A stretch of DNA of 64,000 nt from Endozoicomonas sp. GU-1 (lineage in GTDB: Bacteria > Pseudomonadota > Gammaproteobacteria > Pseudomonadales > Endozoicomonadaceae): assembly GCF_027366395.1 (NCBI RefSeq), contig NZ_CP114771.1, positions 1,364,001-1,428,000 of the forward strand, written 5' to 3'. Below are positions 47,680 through 57,399 of the stretch, piece after piece. Position 1 is the stretch's first letter, and every line of letters begins with the position of its first letter. The notes beneath the pieces are model-generated. The model was not told where the DNA came from and did no database searches. It was given only the letters and a program-made list of their open reading frames with translations. A program made the position numbers and the translations under genes.

Positions 47680-47870
47680 AGCGTCTATTCTTAGGGTGGA
47701 CATTAAGCTTACCCCTCCATTTTCAATTGCTTTTGAATGGAACCACGAAGGACACAAAGAGCACAAAGGAAAAGAAAATCTCTTCTTTGTGCTCTTTGTG
47801 TCCTTCGTGGTTCCATCTTTAACTTCCCGAAGAGGGGAGTAGACGCTTAATGTCTACCCTAAGAGCGTCT
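47680..47870. repeat. Nested long palindrome downstream of ubiT
   Basis: The outer arms are CTTAGGGTGGACATTAAGC at 47690 and GCTTAATGTCTACCCTAAG near 47844-47862. Inside, 47739-47814 is a near-perfect hairpin: GGAACCACGAAGGACACAAA and its complement, with GAGCAC and GTGCTC in register around a short AAAAGAAAATCTCTT loop. It encodes nothing and may act as a terminator for thiM-ubiT or be a mobile repeat. Confidence 0.8.
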
Positions 47871-48139
47871 ATTAAAATCCACTGTCCAAAAAGCACAATA
47901 AAAGCTTTGCTTTCCGGCAATGTTAGTGTTTGCCGGGGAGCCTCTGCCTTGTCGAAGTGTCTACGTAGTATATCTTGGTGCGTTTTTATAGTAGATATGG
48001 AGGGGCTTAAGTGCTCAATCCATTTATTTGAGCAATCTTGTCCTCAAAGATCGCGAGAAGGAGGCAAAAATGATATTACAGCACTCGGAGCCAGAAACAA
48101 TTTAAGACGTACTTTGATGCAACGCCTTGTGGAAACCGC

Positions 48140-48565
48140 TCAGGTTTTGTGAAAGAACACAGACGGTGAAATCTTGAATCGCTCGGACAGAGCCTGAATA
48201 TGATCTCTGGTCAGGTTTCTTGAGCCGTTTAAGATCATCGATACCAGGCTTTTACTGCCTAATTCGGTTTTAAGATCATCTGCCTTTAAGTGGTACTGAT
48301 CCATCAAAGTCCGAAGAATAGCGACACCATCATCAAGTGCTTCGATGTGTCGGTTAAACTCAGAAAACTCTGCGGATTCTTTTTCCCATTTTTCAATAGC
48401 GATAGAAAGCACCTCAATCAATGGCAGGTATCGGTCATAATCTTCAACCAGTTCATCCATTAATTCCAGAGCTTGCTCATACTCAGACTCATTGTGGATG
48501 CGACTGATGAAACGAGCCTCTGCAAAAAAGTTCACTGCCTTTTCTTTTAAATTGGCGTATCTCAT
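48140..48565 (-). CDS. higA: HigA-type antitoxin
   Basis: 141 residues from MRYANLKEKAVNFFAEARFI (48565). The N-terminal half is helical (YEQALELMDELVEDYDRYLP), and the C-terminal HTH carries LKTELGSKSLVSMILNGSRN, then LTRDHIQALSERFKISPSVF, the HigA pattern. Its start overlaps the stop of the toxin gene by 4 nt, the usual higBA order with toxin first. Since the toxin is broken, the antitoxin may now be an orphan repressor. Confidence 0.88.
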   Translation of the reverse strand: MRYANLKEKAVNFFAEARFISRIHNESEYEQALELMDELVEDYDRYLPLIEVLSIAIEKWEKESAEFSEFNRHIEALDDGVAILRTLMDQYHLKADDLKTELGSKSLVSMILNGSRNLTRDHIQALSERFKISPSVFFHKT

Positions 48566-48664
48566 GAACCGGCCTCCTTTAGGTACTTTTTGCATAACTT
48601 GTCGTACTCTGAATGAGGGACAATATGTTTCACGTACATTCGGTTATCTCTAAATTCGATAAAG
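48562..48664 (-). pseudogene. higB: HigB-type toxin, 3' half (interrupted by an IS)
   Basis: The codons from IEFRDNRMYVKHIVPHSEYD to the stop (KLCKKYLKEAGS) are the C-terminal half of a HigB mRNA interferase. The reading upstream of the 7-bp duplication GATAAAG (48658-48664) belongs to the inserted element. The missing part continues at 50413: joining the two gives IGGNNLRLIAFIEFRDNRMY in one frame, the conserved HigB core. Confidence 0.88.
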
Positions 48665-50412
48665 CTGCCTTTCACCACCCCGATTGATATTTTCCTGAAA
48701 CCTGATGTCAAAGGACTGATCAGATCTTCAGGAGCACCGATATGCCGCCAGTTCAATACCAGTCTAAGAACCTTAATCACCTTGGCCTGGTTGCCGCCAT
48801 GTGCCGGGAGCTAAAGATAGCCGAATATTTCGATGCACGCATAACCAATGACTCTGATGCACGCAATGTCACCATTGGACAGGCTGTGGTCGCAATGATC
48901 ATCAATGGGCTGGGCTTTACAGGGCAGACCCTCTATCTGGTCCCTGAGTTTTTTGAGGACAAGCCGATTGATCGCCTCATTGGGGAAGGCATCCAGGCAG
49001 AACACTTAAACGACAAAATACTTGGCCGGGCTCTCGACAGTCTTTATGAAGTTGGCGTCAGTGACTTATACCTGAATCTTGCCATTAAGGTCGTCAACCA
49101 TCTAAAGCTGCCCTGCAAGGCATTAAACCTGGACGGCACCAGCCTTCATACAGACGGTGTCTATAACAGTAATGAAAACCCTGATGACTTGAACTGCATC
49201 CATATCTGCCGCGGCTATAGCCGTGATCACCGGCCTGACCTGAATCAGGTTGTCTTGCAGTTAATCACCGAAAATGAGGCGGGTATCCCTGTGTTTATGG
49301 CACCTGCGAGTGGTAATGTAAACGACAAAACTTGCTTTCAGGAAATTATCAAAAATCATTTGTCGTGTTTTAAGGCAGCTTTGAATAACCGTTATCTGGT
49401 CGCAGATGCAGCCATGTACGTTGCTGAAACCCTCCAGTTGCTTGATAAGCAAAAACAGCTGTTTATCTCCCGGGTGCCGCTGAATATCAAGGATGCCAAG
49501 GAGCTGGTCGGCAAAGCGCCTGCGATGGCACTGGAGCCTGTTGAAGGCTATGAGGATTATTCTTTTACTGAAGTACCTGCCTGTTATGGTGATGTTCGAC
49601 AACGATGGTTCTTGTTTCTCAATAAAAAGCGAAGGCTCAGTGAACAGAAAACGCTAACCAGAAAGATGCAGAAACAGTCACTGAAAGAAGCCCGCGATCT
49701 GGAAAAGTTGGGTAAAAAGGCTTTTCTGTGCCGGGACGATGCATTGGAGGCTTTTGCCTTGTGGCAGAAACAATCGAAACTCTGTCAAAGTGAAACGGAA
49801 CCTGAGGTTATCTGTAAACCCTGCTATCCGGGCAAAGGGCGTCCATCGTCAGATAGTAAGCCTGATCACTTCGAATATTTTGTACAGAGCACATGCTTTG
49901 TTTCCTGCGAGAAAAGAGAGAATTCGCTGGCCTCACTGGGTTGCTTTATCTTGGGCACCAATGATTTGGACCAAAAGGGTTTGAATACCCACAAGGGCAT
50001 AAATGCCGCTGAGCTGTTGTCTACCTACAAGTCACAACAGAAGGTTGAAGGTGGCTTTCGATTCCTGAAGAGCCCGGACTTTCTGGTTTCCTCACTCTAC
50101 CTGAAGAAAGCGGAACGAATTGAGGCCCTGTTAATGGTGATGACACTGTGTCTGATGGTCTATGCTGCTATCCAACACAGAATAAGGTATGAATTGAAGA
50201 AGCAGAGCCGTGTATTCTTAAACCAGAAAAAAAAGCCCTGCCAGAATCCAACGGCGAGATGGGTGTTTTTCTGTTTTCAAGGGGTTAGTGTATTAACGGT
50301 CAATAATCAGGAACAACGTGTGGTCGGTTTGAAGGAAAGACAATGGACGATCATTCAAGTTTTAGGCATTTTATATGAGTCGGTATATTCCTGATTGGGG
50401 TGGTGAAAGGCG
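48665..50412 (+). mobile_element. IS1634-type insertion sequence in higB
   Basis: The element is 1748 bp. The ends are inverted repeats: CTGCCTTTCACCACCCC on the left (48665-48681) and the complement of CGCCTTTCACCACCCC on the right (50397-50412). It is flanked by a direct duplication GATAAAG at 48658-48664 and 50413-50419. Removing the element and one duplication restores the higB frame. It contains one intact transposase gene. The left end has one extra base relative to the right. Confidence 0.88.
48742..50394 (+). CDS. IS1634-family transposase
   Basis: 550 residues, full length for the family. The N-terminal domain (NHLGLVAAMCRELKIAEYFD, VAMIINGLGFTGQTLYLVPE) is the DUF4277-like opener of IS1634 transposases. 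The DDE core shows LNLDGTSLHTDGVY (first Asp), RYLVADAAMYVAETL (second Asp) and QQKVEGGFRFLKSPDFL (Glu). AGGAG lies upstream of the ATG at 48742. No frameshift or stop is present, so the copy may be active. Confidence 0.93.
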   Translation: MPPVQYQSKNLNHLGLVAAMCRELKIAEYFDARITNDSDARNVTIGQAVVAMIINGLGFTGQTLYLVPEFFEDKPIDRLIGEGIQAEHLNDKILGRALDSLYEVGVSDLYLNLAIKVVNHLKLPCKALNLDGTSLHTDGVYNSNENPDDLNCIHICRGYSRDHRPDLNQVVLQLITENEAGIPVFMAPASGNVNDKTCFQEIIKNHLSCFKAALNNRYLVADAAMYVAETLQLLDKQKQLFISRVPLNIKDAKELVGKAPAMALEPVEGYEDYSFTEVPACYGDVRQRWFLFLNKKRRLSEQKTLTRKMQKQSLKEARDLEKLGKKAFLCRDDALEAFALWQKQSKLCQSETEPEVICKPCYPGKGRPSSDSKPDHFEYFVQSTCFVSCEKRENSLASLGCFILGTNDLDQKGLNTHKGINAAELLSTYKSQQKVEGGFRFLKSPDFLVSSLYLKKAERIEALLMVMTLCLMVYAAIQHRIRYELKKQSRVFLNQKKKPCQNPTARWVFFCFQGVSVLTVNNQEQRVVGLKERQWTIIQVLGILYESVYS

Positions 50413-50520
50413 GATAAAGGCAATGAGTCGCAGGTTATTACCACCAATATCAATAATCCACCACTTTTCAAGTCACAACACAGGGTTGGCCAGGCGAATA
50501 ATACCGCCTCTGACATCGTT
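50413..50520 (-). pseudogene. higB: HigB-type toxin, 5' fragment
   Basis: Read on the minus strand toward the IS, the frame gives NDVRGGIIRLANPVL, a TGA at 50473-50475, then LEKWWIIDIGGNNLRLIAFI. It joins exactly to the 3' half at 48664. The TGA inside the 5' part and a TAA immediately before it show the gene was already damaged at this end, next to another transposase remnant. The true start is not found. Confidence 0.75.
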
Positions 50521-50534
50521 GCCTTAGTGTCAGA

Positions 50535-50664
50535 TTATAAGTAATCAAGGTCATTGTAACCGCACGCTTTATAGATGATCCGTTTGATAACCCCATGGAA
50601 GGCTTCGATTTTGCCACGGAAAACAGAACAAATCTTTTCCTCCGTGGCAAAAGAGGAAGCTATT
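50535..50664 (-). pseudogene. C-terminal transposase remnant
   Basis: A short frame ending at TAA (50535) reads KICSVFRGKIEAFHGVIKR, then IIYKACGYNDLDYL, the style of C-terminal ends in ISL3/IS204-like transposases. An in-frame TGA precedes it. It probably marks an earlier insertion that removed the 5' end of higB. Family assignment is tentative. Confidence 0.4.
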
Positions 50665-50975
50665 CAGTAGCTCTGGCTTTTCTTGCCACAGTGGATGATT
50701 CCTTCGGGTAACTCGACCGCTGGCGGTGGATGACCTGCATTCCCATTGGGGCATATTATAAATAAATTTTCTTAATAAAGTTTTTTTAAATAATAAACAA
50801 TATTTAAATTTGGTAATTACTGGACTAACTTAAAGTTCAGTTATTCTGTTCTCTGTTATTAGACGTACACCGTTTTTTTTAAAACTTATCTGACGTTTAT
50901 TTCTGGTTTGATTCAACACCCTTCAAGGCATCTACAACCATCTTCAGGCGCTTAGCGTCGTTTAAGGTATATTTA
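50665..50975. other. AT-rich leader region of the autotransporter gene
   Basis: About 310 bp, very AT-rich from 50755 to 50890, containing the promoter of the adhesin gene. AAGG precedes its ATG. No other gene or operator is recognised. Confidence 0.45.
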
Positions 50976-53900
50976 ATGAGTCGTTCAGTAGTTATATTGA
51001 GAAAGAAAGCTCTGGTTCTGGGTATCAGTTCTGTGCTGGGCGGGTGGGCTGCGAGTGATGGCTTATGTGCTGAAGAGGACAGTTCCACACCAGCTAATCA
51101 GGACAAGCAAGAAGCTCCTGTTGTATCGCTTGACAATAGTGCAGGTAATGATAATGATGCACCGCCCGATTGGTCAAAGCTTGAAAGCTGGCCGGAGCAA
51201 GCAAAAGCAACCATTACAGCAGGAAATGGGCCTGCGGAAGCCATTCCCGGCATTGAAATAAAAACACCAGAAAAAAACATTTTATTAGAAAACGGCAAAC
51301 TGACAATTCCGACAGATGTTACCATCAAAGTAACCGGGACAGTCGATGGCGCAAGCATCGTCGGTCAGTCTGGTGCTAATACCCTGACTTTGACTGATAA
51401 GCAAGCAAGCGTTGAAGTTGCGGCTGGCGCTACCGGTGTGAAGGTTGTTGGTCAATCATTAACCATTAGTGGAGCGGGATCTATCACGGCAGCTAAAGAT
51501 ACAAGCGATGCAACAAAAGATGTGAGCAATACAACTGGAGTATCTGTTACCGGGGGAACACTAACAATAAATGGCAGTGCAATCGCAGGTTCCAAAGCTG
51601 CCATTGAAGTACCCGCTGCAGCAACTGGAAATATTATCCTCAATTTTCAAGGTAATTCTGCTATCACCGGCTTAGGTACCTCCCCGGCACCAGCACTGGA
51701 TGCATCAGCTGCAAATGTACCCGTCACTGTAGACATTCAGGGTGGTACATTTACTGGTGAAATAAAAGGTGGTAATAGCGAAAGTGACACAATAAACATT
51801 ACTGCCACATCGGAAGTCATGATCAAGGATATCAGTGGCTTTGAAATCATTGATATTGAAGGTACCCGCTGGTCAGCCGATGGTGTCGGTGAAGATGTAA
51901 GCGTAGTCAACACCACTGGCACCATTAACAATCTCTATATCAACGGTAATAAGCTCATATCGAGCAATCCTGGTGATTTGTGGGTTAATTCCAAGGAAGA
52001 TGAAAATCTGACCATCGCCACCAATAAAAGCGGTAAAATCAGTAACCTGCATATATACGGCGATAAAACAAAGCTCACATTAAGCGACGACGAAAAAGAT
52101 TATAAGCCCGGCTTTGCCTCAGTTGACTCGATTTCTGTTTACAACATCGCTGCCCCTGGCTGGCAAGTTGACGGCTTTGCCAGCGGAGTAAACACACTCA
52201 CCACTGTCGGTACCGTTAACAACCTTTATGTTTATGGCCAGAACTATGCACCAAGTAATATTGAAAATAGTCAGGAGAAAGGAACGCTGAAGGTAAGGAC
52301 TAGCGAACTGGAGGTTGTCACCCCTGGCGAAACCGGGAAAATCAACCACCTGCATATACTTGATGCTACTCAGATTAATTTAAGCGACGGTGAAAACCAG
52401 CCTGGCCCAGCCACGGTTGACACAATCACTGTTGGCGGCACTACTGGCTGGAGAGTCAAGGGTTTGGCATCCAAAGTGAACAATTTGACGACCTCGTCGG
52501 CAATCAACAATCTTTACGTCAACAGCCAATCACCAACTCCGCCAAAGGTTCCCATCGTTCAGCCAGACACCTTGTATGTAGTACCAGATTCTAATTCCCT
52601 GGCAGTGACAACTATTACGGCAGAAGGTGCAACGGGTGCTATTAAAAACCTGAATATATCAGATACGCAAACGCTGACAGCAGCAGCCCCCATTACCGTA
52701 GAAAATATTGTGGTTAATAGCGCCTCAAGTTTTGCTCTTAATAATTGGGCAACCGGTGTGGAATCAATGACGACATCGTCGGCAATCACCAGTCTTAATG
52801 TCAACAACATAGCATCGTTTAAGCCAGCGTCAGGCAACGCTATGGCCAACGCCTTAAATGTAGTCTCCCCGACTCTGGCAGTTACAACTATCAAGGATAA
52901 CGACAATGGTGCAGCAGGTTCTATCACTAACCTGAATATCACGGGTACGCCAAAACTGACAGCAGCAGCCCCTATTACCGTAGGAAAGATTGAGGTCAAT
53001 AGTAACTCAAGTTTGGCTCTTAATAATTGGGTAACCGGGGTGACCGCATTGACGACCTCTTCGCCAATCAAAAATGTCTACGTCAACAGCGCAGCAGAAT
53101 TATCAGATCTACCGAAAGCCGAAGGTAGTGCCTTGAATGTAAACTCACAGACTCTGGTAGTTACAACTAGTCCGGACAAGGGTGTAATCGAAAACCTGAA
53201 TATATCGGGTAATCCGCAGCTATCGGGATCAGGGATTACAGTAAACAATATTACGGTCAATAGCTCATGCTCAGAAAATGAATGCTGGCAACTGGCTGCA
53301 CCATTAAACGGTGTTAACAGTGTCAATGCCAAAAACCCAACACCAGCCAGTACAGAGCCTGTGATAAAAGCCATTACCGTGACAGGTTCTGGTGCAGTGG
53401 CACCAAGCCCTGATGGCTCGCTAAACATCAACTCGCCATCTGGGAGCAAAAACCCTATTAAAATCACCGCCACAGAGCCCGGTTTGATAGCAACGGTGAA
53501 TGTAGGTAGTAATGCATTTGTTGACTCTATCACCAACGCGAAAACTATTAACATCACCGGCAGTGGTTGGGAGTTTGAGGAATTAGTTACAAATCCAGAA
53601 ACCATTGATGTTGCTACAGGTTTAACGGTTGACGCTATTAACAGTGTACCCAGTGGAACTACAGTAGCTACCCCCAAAGAAACTTTGAATGTGGCATTCG
53701 ATCAACTGGCTGATGTGAACGGTTATCTTAACATTGGCGGCGATGGCACTATCAGTGATATTGATTTCTCCACCGTAGTCAACCGACCAAGTCTGATGTA
53801 CACACCCTCAACTAGCATCACTCAAGACAATATTGGCAACATAGAAGGTAACCTGGCCAAAGCAGATACCCTTGTGTTGACTGGCAACGTGACTACAACC

Positions 53901-56900
53901 GGGCTTCCAAAGGGCTTCACAGGTATTGAATATCCGTCGCCTCCTGCCAAAATCGACCGCAATTTAAAACGACTGGGATTGGGTGGGATTGTCAATGACA
54001 CTATCATCACAACAGAACCTGTTGCTGATCTTGTTGTCTCACCAAGCGAAAATGGTGAAAATGGAAATAACAGTAAACCAACAATATCAATCCCCTTCAC
54101 CACATCCGGAATGCCCAGCGCTTTCTATCTGAAAACCGCTGGAACAGGATCTTACTCAATTGACTTCAGCCCTGCTAATCGCCCCACAACCACTTTTGAA
54201 ATTGCCGATGGTAAGGTCACTGAACTTAAGAACGTCGCTGCTTTGAATGACCAGCTGATTATCACGGGTGGTGATTTACCAAACGTTGATATAGACAGCA
54301 TGAGCACCCTGAGTATCAATGGTTCTGGCTGGAATGCACCAGGCACTTTCAGCAATCTGAACAGCCTTGATATCACATCAAAAGGTGTGGTGGCAGCTCT
54401 GAATGTTGCCGGTCAACCATTATCTAAACCTTCGGGCGCAACTCTGAACGTCCTGACCACCAGCGCCCAGCAACTGCCCGTTACCATTGCCAGCGGCGGC
54501 AAACTCGATGAGCTTCATGCCAGTGATGGGGCCAACCTTGGAGCGATTGACGTTGGCGGCACACTCGGAACCATCATTGCCAGAAAAGGCACCAGCCTGG
54601 GCGCGATTGATGTTGGCGGAGTACTCTCAGAGCTGAATGCCGAGCCAGGATCCAGCTTCGGTGCCATTAAGGTTGCCAGCGGCGGCGAACTCCCAACACT
54701 CATTGCCAAAGGGGCCACTCTGGGAGACATTACCATTGCCGACGGCGGCACACTCTCAAGACTTACTGCCACAGAGTCCACACTGGGAGCCATTAAAGTT
54801 GTCGAAGGCGGCACTCTGGAAGAACTCAAAGCCGATAAAGGCACCACCCTGGGCGACGTTGTTGGGGCACAAAAAGTGACTATTGCCGACGGTGCCAGCC
54901 TGGGAGCAATTACCAATGCCTCAACGGTGAATATTAATGGTGTGGCCACCACCCTGGGGCCGATCACCAACGCTGGAACGGTCACTGCCAGCAGTCTGGC
55001 TTTTGAGCAGGTGCAGGTGGGCAGTGGCTTACCGGCTGGCGCAAAAACCGGCTCAACCAGCGGTCAAAACCTGGTTCTGAATACGCCCAAAAAAGCCGTA
55101 AACCTGACCACCAATGGTATCGGCACGCTGACATTGGGCAGTGGGGCGAAACTTGGGGCAACCAGCGGTGGCGTGAATAATCTGGTCATTACCGGTAGTG
55201 ACTGGTCCGCTGGTACGATTCCCATGACGCCGGATGACAAAGATACGGCCACCGTTAATATTGGGGCAGATGTTGTAGTTAAAGGGATTACAGTCTCCAA
55301 AGCACAGACCAGCGCAAATGCCACAACAGGTCCTCAACCTTTGGACCTGACCATCACACCCCCAACAGGTGCTGCAACCCAAACTCTGGCTGTTACCACC
55401 AGTGGTAGCATCATGGGCGACCTTAATTTCAGTGGCCTTCCAAAAGGAACAACCGTCAATTTAGAAGAGGCTGGCGGCTCCTTGAAGGGTGATATTAAAG
55501 GGGTCAACAACGTTGTCTTCAGTGGTGACAGTAAATTTAACGGAACCATTGAAGCTGACTCTGTTAAGGTAACCGGCAAGTTAAATGCCATGCAGTCAGC
55601 CAGTGATGAGGCATCATTGACTGTCAGCAGGTCGGCTCCTGCCAGCAGAGCGGCTTTTGGTGAAACCCCTCATCCTGCTCTGGATATTGCCTCTGGGGGT
55701 ACGCTGATTATTAATAGTCCTATTTCTTTTAAAGCAGGTTATCAGCAAAATGGTGAAATTGATTTAGAGCCAGTCCTTGATGCCAGCGCCAGACAGAGTG
55801 TTGTTTTGCCATCTGTCGATGTTAGCTCCATTACCATCGGGCCTGATGCCAAGGTTGTTTTTGACAGTTCAAAAGTCAGTAGGGAACAGGTTGTTTTTGA
55901 CCCTTCAAAAGACAGTGCGGGTCAGTATGTATTAATGAAAGCTAAGAGTGACATCAACCAACCCGTTAAAGTCGCGGCTACCAACGAGCAATACGATCAC
56001 TATTATGCCATGCTGACTTCCAGCGATAAGAAATCCAGCAATAAGCGACTGATGGTACTTGCCACCCAGCCTATGCAAGCCTTCGTTTGCGATATGGCGT
56101 CTGCCGGTGGTGCCCCTGCTTCTGCGGTCCGGGCGGTGGACGTTGCCGTTAAACCAAAAAAAGAATCAGATGCTGCCGCCGCCCAGTCCCGCGCCACAGT
56201 TAAAGATCCGCTCAATGCGTTTGTGGTCCAACGGTCAAACAACCCAACCAGTGCCGCCAAACTGGCCAAACAACTCACACCCAACAATACCGGCAGCAAC
56301 ATTACCGCCAGCCGCGATGCACAACAGATGTCCAGTAAAGCCATTGATACCCGCAATACCAATCGGCGCACCGGCATGAACACTGGCGATATGATGGAGT
56401 CCGGTGGTGTCTGGATTCAATACGCCTACAACAACGCCAAACAGGATGAGAAAGACGGCGTGTCTGGCTACAAGGACAAAACCAATGGCTTTACCCTGGG
56501 GGCAGACTGGGAGCTGGACCCGATGTTTGATGCCGGGGTGGCCTACACCTACGCCAAGTCGGATATCAGCGGTGAAGGTGTCGGTTCCGGCAGCACCATG
56601 GACAGCAAAAACCATATCTTCACCCTGTACGGCTCTTATGACCAGGATGATATGTTTATGGACGGCATGATCAGCTATGCCTCCGGGGATAACAAAGGCC
56701 ACCGTAACGTCAGCGGCAACCGGGTACAATCCAGCTACGACAGCAAGAGCTGGGGTATCGGCCTGAGTGGCGGCATGACCCTACCCACCAGTGAAGAGTG
56801 GAGCTGGCAACCCCTGGTGGCCTTTAATTACTACCGCATCACCACCGACGACTACCGCGAGTCTGCCCCGTTGAGCCATCTCGCCTTTGATCAGGTGAAA

Positions 56901-57230
56901 AACGACAATTACACCATTATGGAACTGGGTGCCGGTGTGCGACTGATGGGCGATATACAGATGGATGAACTGGCCTTCCGCCCGGCCTTCAAACTGATGG
57001 TATTGCACGACTTTAAAGACGACCCGGTCACCATGACCGCTCACTATGCCGCCGGTGGCGACAGCTTTGTGGTGCACGGTGCCAAACGTGACACCACCCG
57101 CTACCAGTTTGCTGCCTCTGTGGATATGGATCTGCACGATAATATGACGCTGTCTTTTAACTACAGCCATGACTGGATGGATAACTTCAAGTCCGATGGG
57201 TTTATCGCCCGCCTGCGGTATGACTTTTAG
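50976..57230 (+). CDS. Giant repetitive autotransporter adhesin (type Va)
   Basis: 2084 residues. A signal peptide (KKALVLGISSVLGGWAASDG, then LCA) is followed by a Thr/Ser/Asn-rich passenger. Residues 318-770 hold five diverged repeats of about 95 residues, each with a NLYVN/NLNI-type strand, TLTA-like turns and a Trp (GWQVDG, GWRVKG, NNWATG, NNWVTG). Residues 1160-1310 hold short repeats built on LGAI(D/K)V and GGTL. A helical linker precedes the beta-barrel (about 1808-2084), which starts GGVWIQYAYNNAKQD and ends GFIARLRYDF with the required terminal Phe. The passenger should form a beta-helix stalk for adhesion. Only two Cys occur in the central passenger (SSCSENECW). Confidence 0.93.
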   Translation: MSRSVVILRKKALVLGISSVLGGWAASDGLCAEEDSSTPANQDKQEAPVVSLDNSAGNDNDAPPDWSKLESWPEQAKATITAGNGPAEAIPGIEIKTPEKNILLENGKLTIPTDVTIKVTGTVDGASIVGQSGANTLTLTDKQASVEVAAGATGVKVVGQSLTISGAGSITAAKDTSDATKDVSNTTGVSVTGGTLTINGSAIAGSKAAIEVPAAATGNIILNFQGNSAITGLGTSPAPALDASAANVPVTVDIQGGTFTGEIKGGNSESDTINITATSEVMIKDISGFEIIDIEGTRWSADGVGEDVSVVNTTGTINNLYINGNKLISSNPGDLWVNSKEDENLTIATNKSGKISNLHIYGDKTKLTLSDDEKDYKPGFASVDSISVYNIAAPGWQVDGFASGVNTLTTVGTVNNLYVYGQNYAPSNIENSQEKGTLKVRTSELEVVTPGETGKINHLHILDATQINLSDGENQPGPATVDTITVGGTTGWRVKGLASKVNNLTTSSAINNLYVNSQSPTPPKVPIVQPDTLYVVPDSNSLAVTTITAEGATGAIKNLNISDTQTLTAAAPITVENIVVNSASSFALNNWATGVESMTTSSAITSLNVNNIASFKPASGNAMANALNVVSPTLAVTTIKDNDNGAAGSITNLNITGTPKLTAAAPITVGKIEVNSNSSLALNNWVTGVTALTTSSPIKNVYVNSAAELSDLPKAEGSALNVNSQTLVVTTSPDKGVIENLNISGNPQLSGSGITVNNITVNSSCSENECWQLAAPLNGVNSVNAKNPTPASTEPVIKAITVTGSGAVAPSPDGSLNINSPSGSKNPIKITATEPGLIATVNVGSNAFVDSITNAKTINITGSGWEFEELVTNPETIDVATGLTVDAINSVPSGTTVATPKETLNVAFDQLADVNGYLNIGGDGTISDIDFSTVVNRPSLMYTPSTSITQDNIGNIEGNLAKADTLVLTGNVTTTGLPKGFTGIEYPSPPAKIDRNLKRLGLGGIVNDTIITTEPVADLVVSPSENGENGNNSKPTISIPFTTSGMPSAFYLKTAGTGSYSIDFSPANRPTTTFEIADGKVTELKNVAALNDQLIITGGDLPNVDIDSMSTLSINGSGWNAPGTFSNLNSLDITSKGVVAALNVAGQPLSKPSGATLNVLTTSAQQLPVTIASGGKLDELHASDGANLGAIDVGGTLGTIIARKGTSLGAIDVGGVLSELNAEPGSSFGAIKVASGGELPTLIAKGATLGDITIADGGTLSRLTATESTLGAIKVVEGGTLEELKADKGTTLGDVVGAQKVTIADGASLGAITNASTVNINGVATTLGPITNAGTVTASSLAFEQVQVGSGLPAGAKTGSTSGQNLVLNTPKKAVNLTTNGIGTLTLGSGAKLGATSGGVNNLVITGSDWSAGTIPMTPDDKDTATVNIGADVVVKGITVSKAQTSANATTGPQPLDLTITPPTGAATQTLAVTTSGSIMGDLNFSGLPKGTTVNLEEAGGSLKGDIKGVNNVVFSGDSKFNGTIEADSVKVTGKLNAMQSASDEASLTVSRSAPASRAAFGETPHPALDIASGGTLIINSPISFKAGYQQNGEIDLEPVLDASARQSVVLPSVDVSSITIGPDAKVVFDSSKVSREQVVFDPSKDSAGQYVLMKAKSDINQPVKVAATNEQYDHYYAMLTSSDKKSSNKRLMVLATQPMQAFVCDMASAGGAPASAVRAVDVAVKPKKESDAAAAQSRATVKDPLNAFVVQRSNNPTSAAKLAKQLTPNNTGSNITASRDAQQMSSKAIDTRNTNRRTGMNTGDMMESGGVWIQYAYNNAKQDEKDGVSGYKDKTNGFTLGADWELDPMFDAGVAYTYAKSDISGEGVGSGSTMDSKNHIFTLYGSYDQDDMFMDGMISYASGDNKGHRNVSGNRVQSSYDSKSWGIGLSGGMTLPTSEEWSWQPLVAFNYYRITTDDYRESAPLSHLAFDQVKNDNYTIMELGAGVRLMGDIQMDELAFRPAFKLMVLHDFKDDPVTMTAHYAAGGDSFVVHGAKRDTTRYQFAASVDMDLHDNMTLSFNYSHDWMDNFKSDGFIARLRYDF

Positions 57231-57295
57231 CAGGAGGAGTAATATTTCAGGCTAACGGTTATGTGTGCTTAGTGCTTATAGAGTGTGTACAGAGT

Positions 57296-57323
57296 TGCCT
57301 CCCTTTTCGGGAGGCTTTTTTTT
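57296..57323 (+). terminator. Terminator of the autotransporter gene
   Basis: GCCTCCC pairs with GGGAGGC around TTTTC, followed by eight T. It lies 66 bp after the autotransporter stop. Confidence 0.92.
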
Positions 57324-57399
57324 GAGAGAAAACCGAGAAAACCGGAGTCAAGCCCTGATTCTTGACACCTGCCGGTCATTTATTCTGTCGGCTATAGTT

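Noticed and set aside
51098-55591. Long antisense reading frames inside the autotransporter gene
   Set aside because: They mirror the repetitive Thr/Val/Ser codons of the plus-strand gene and have no ribosome sites or domains.
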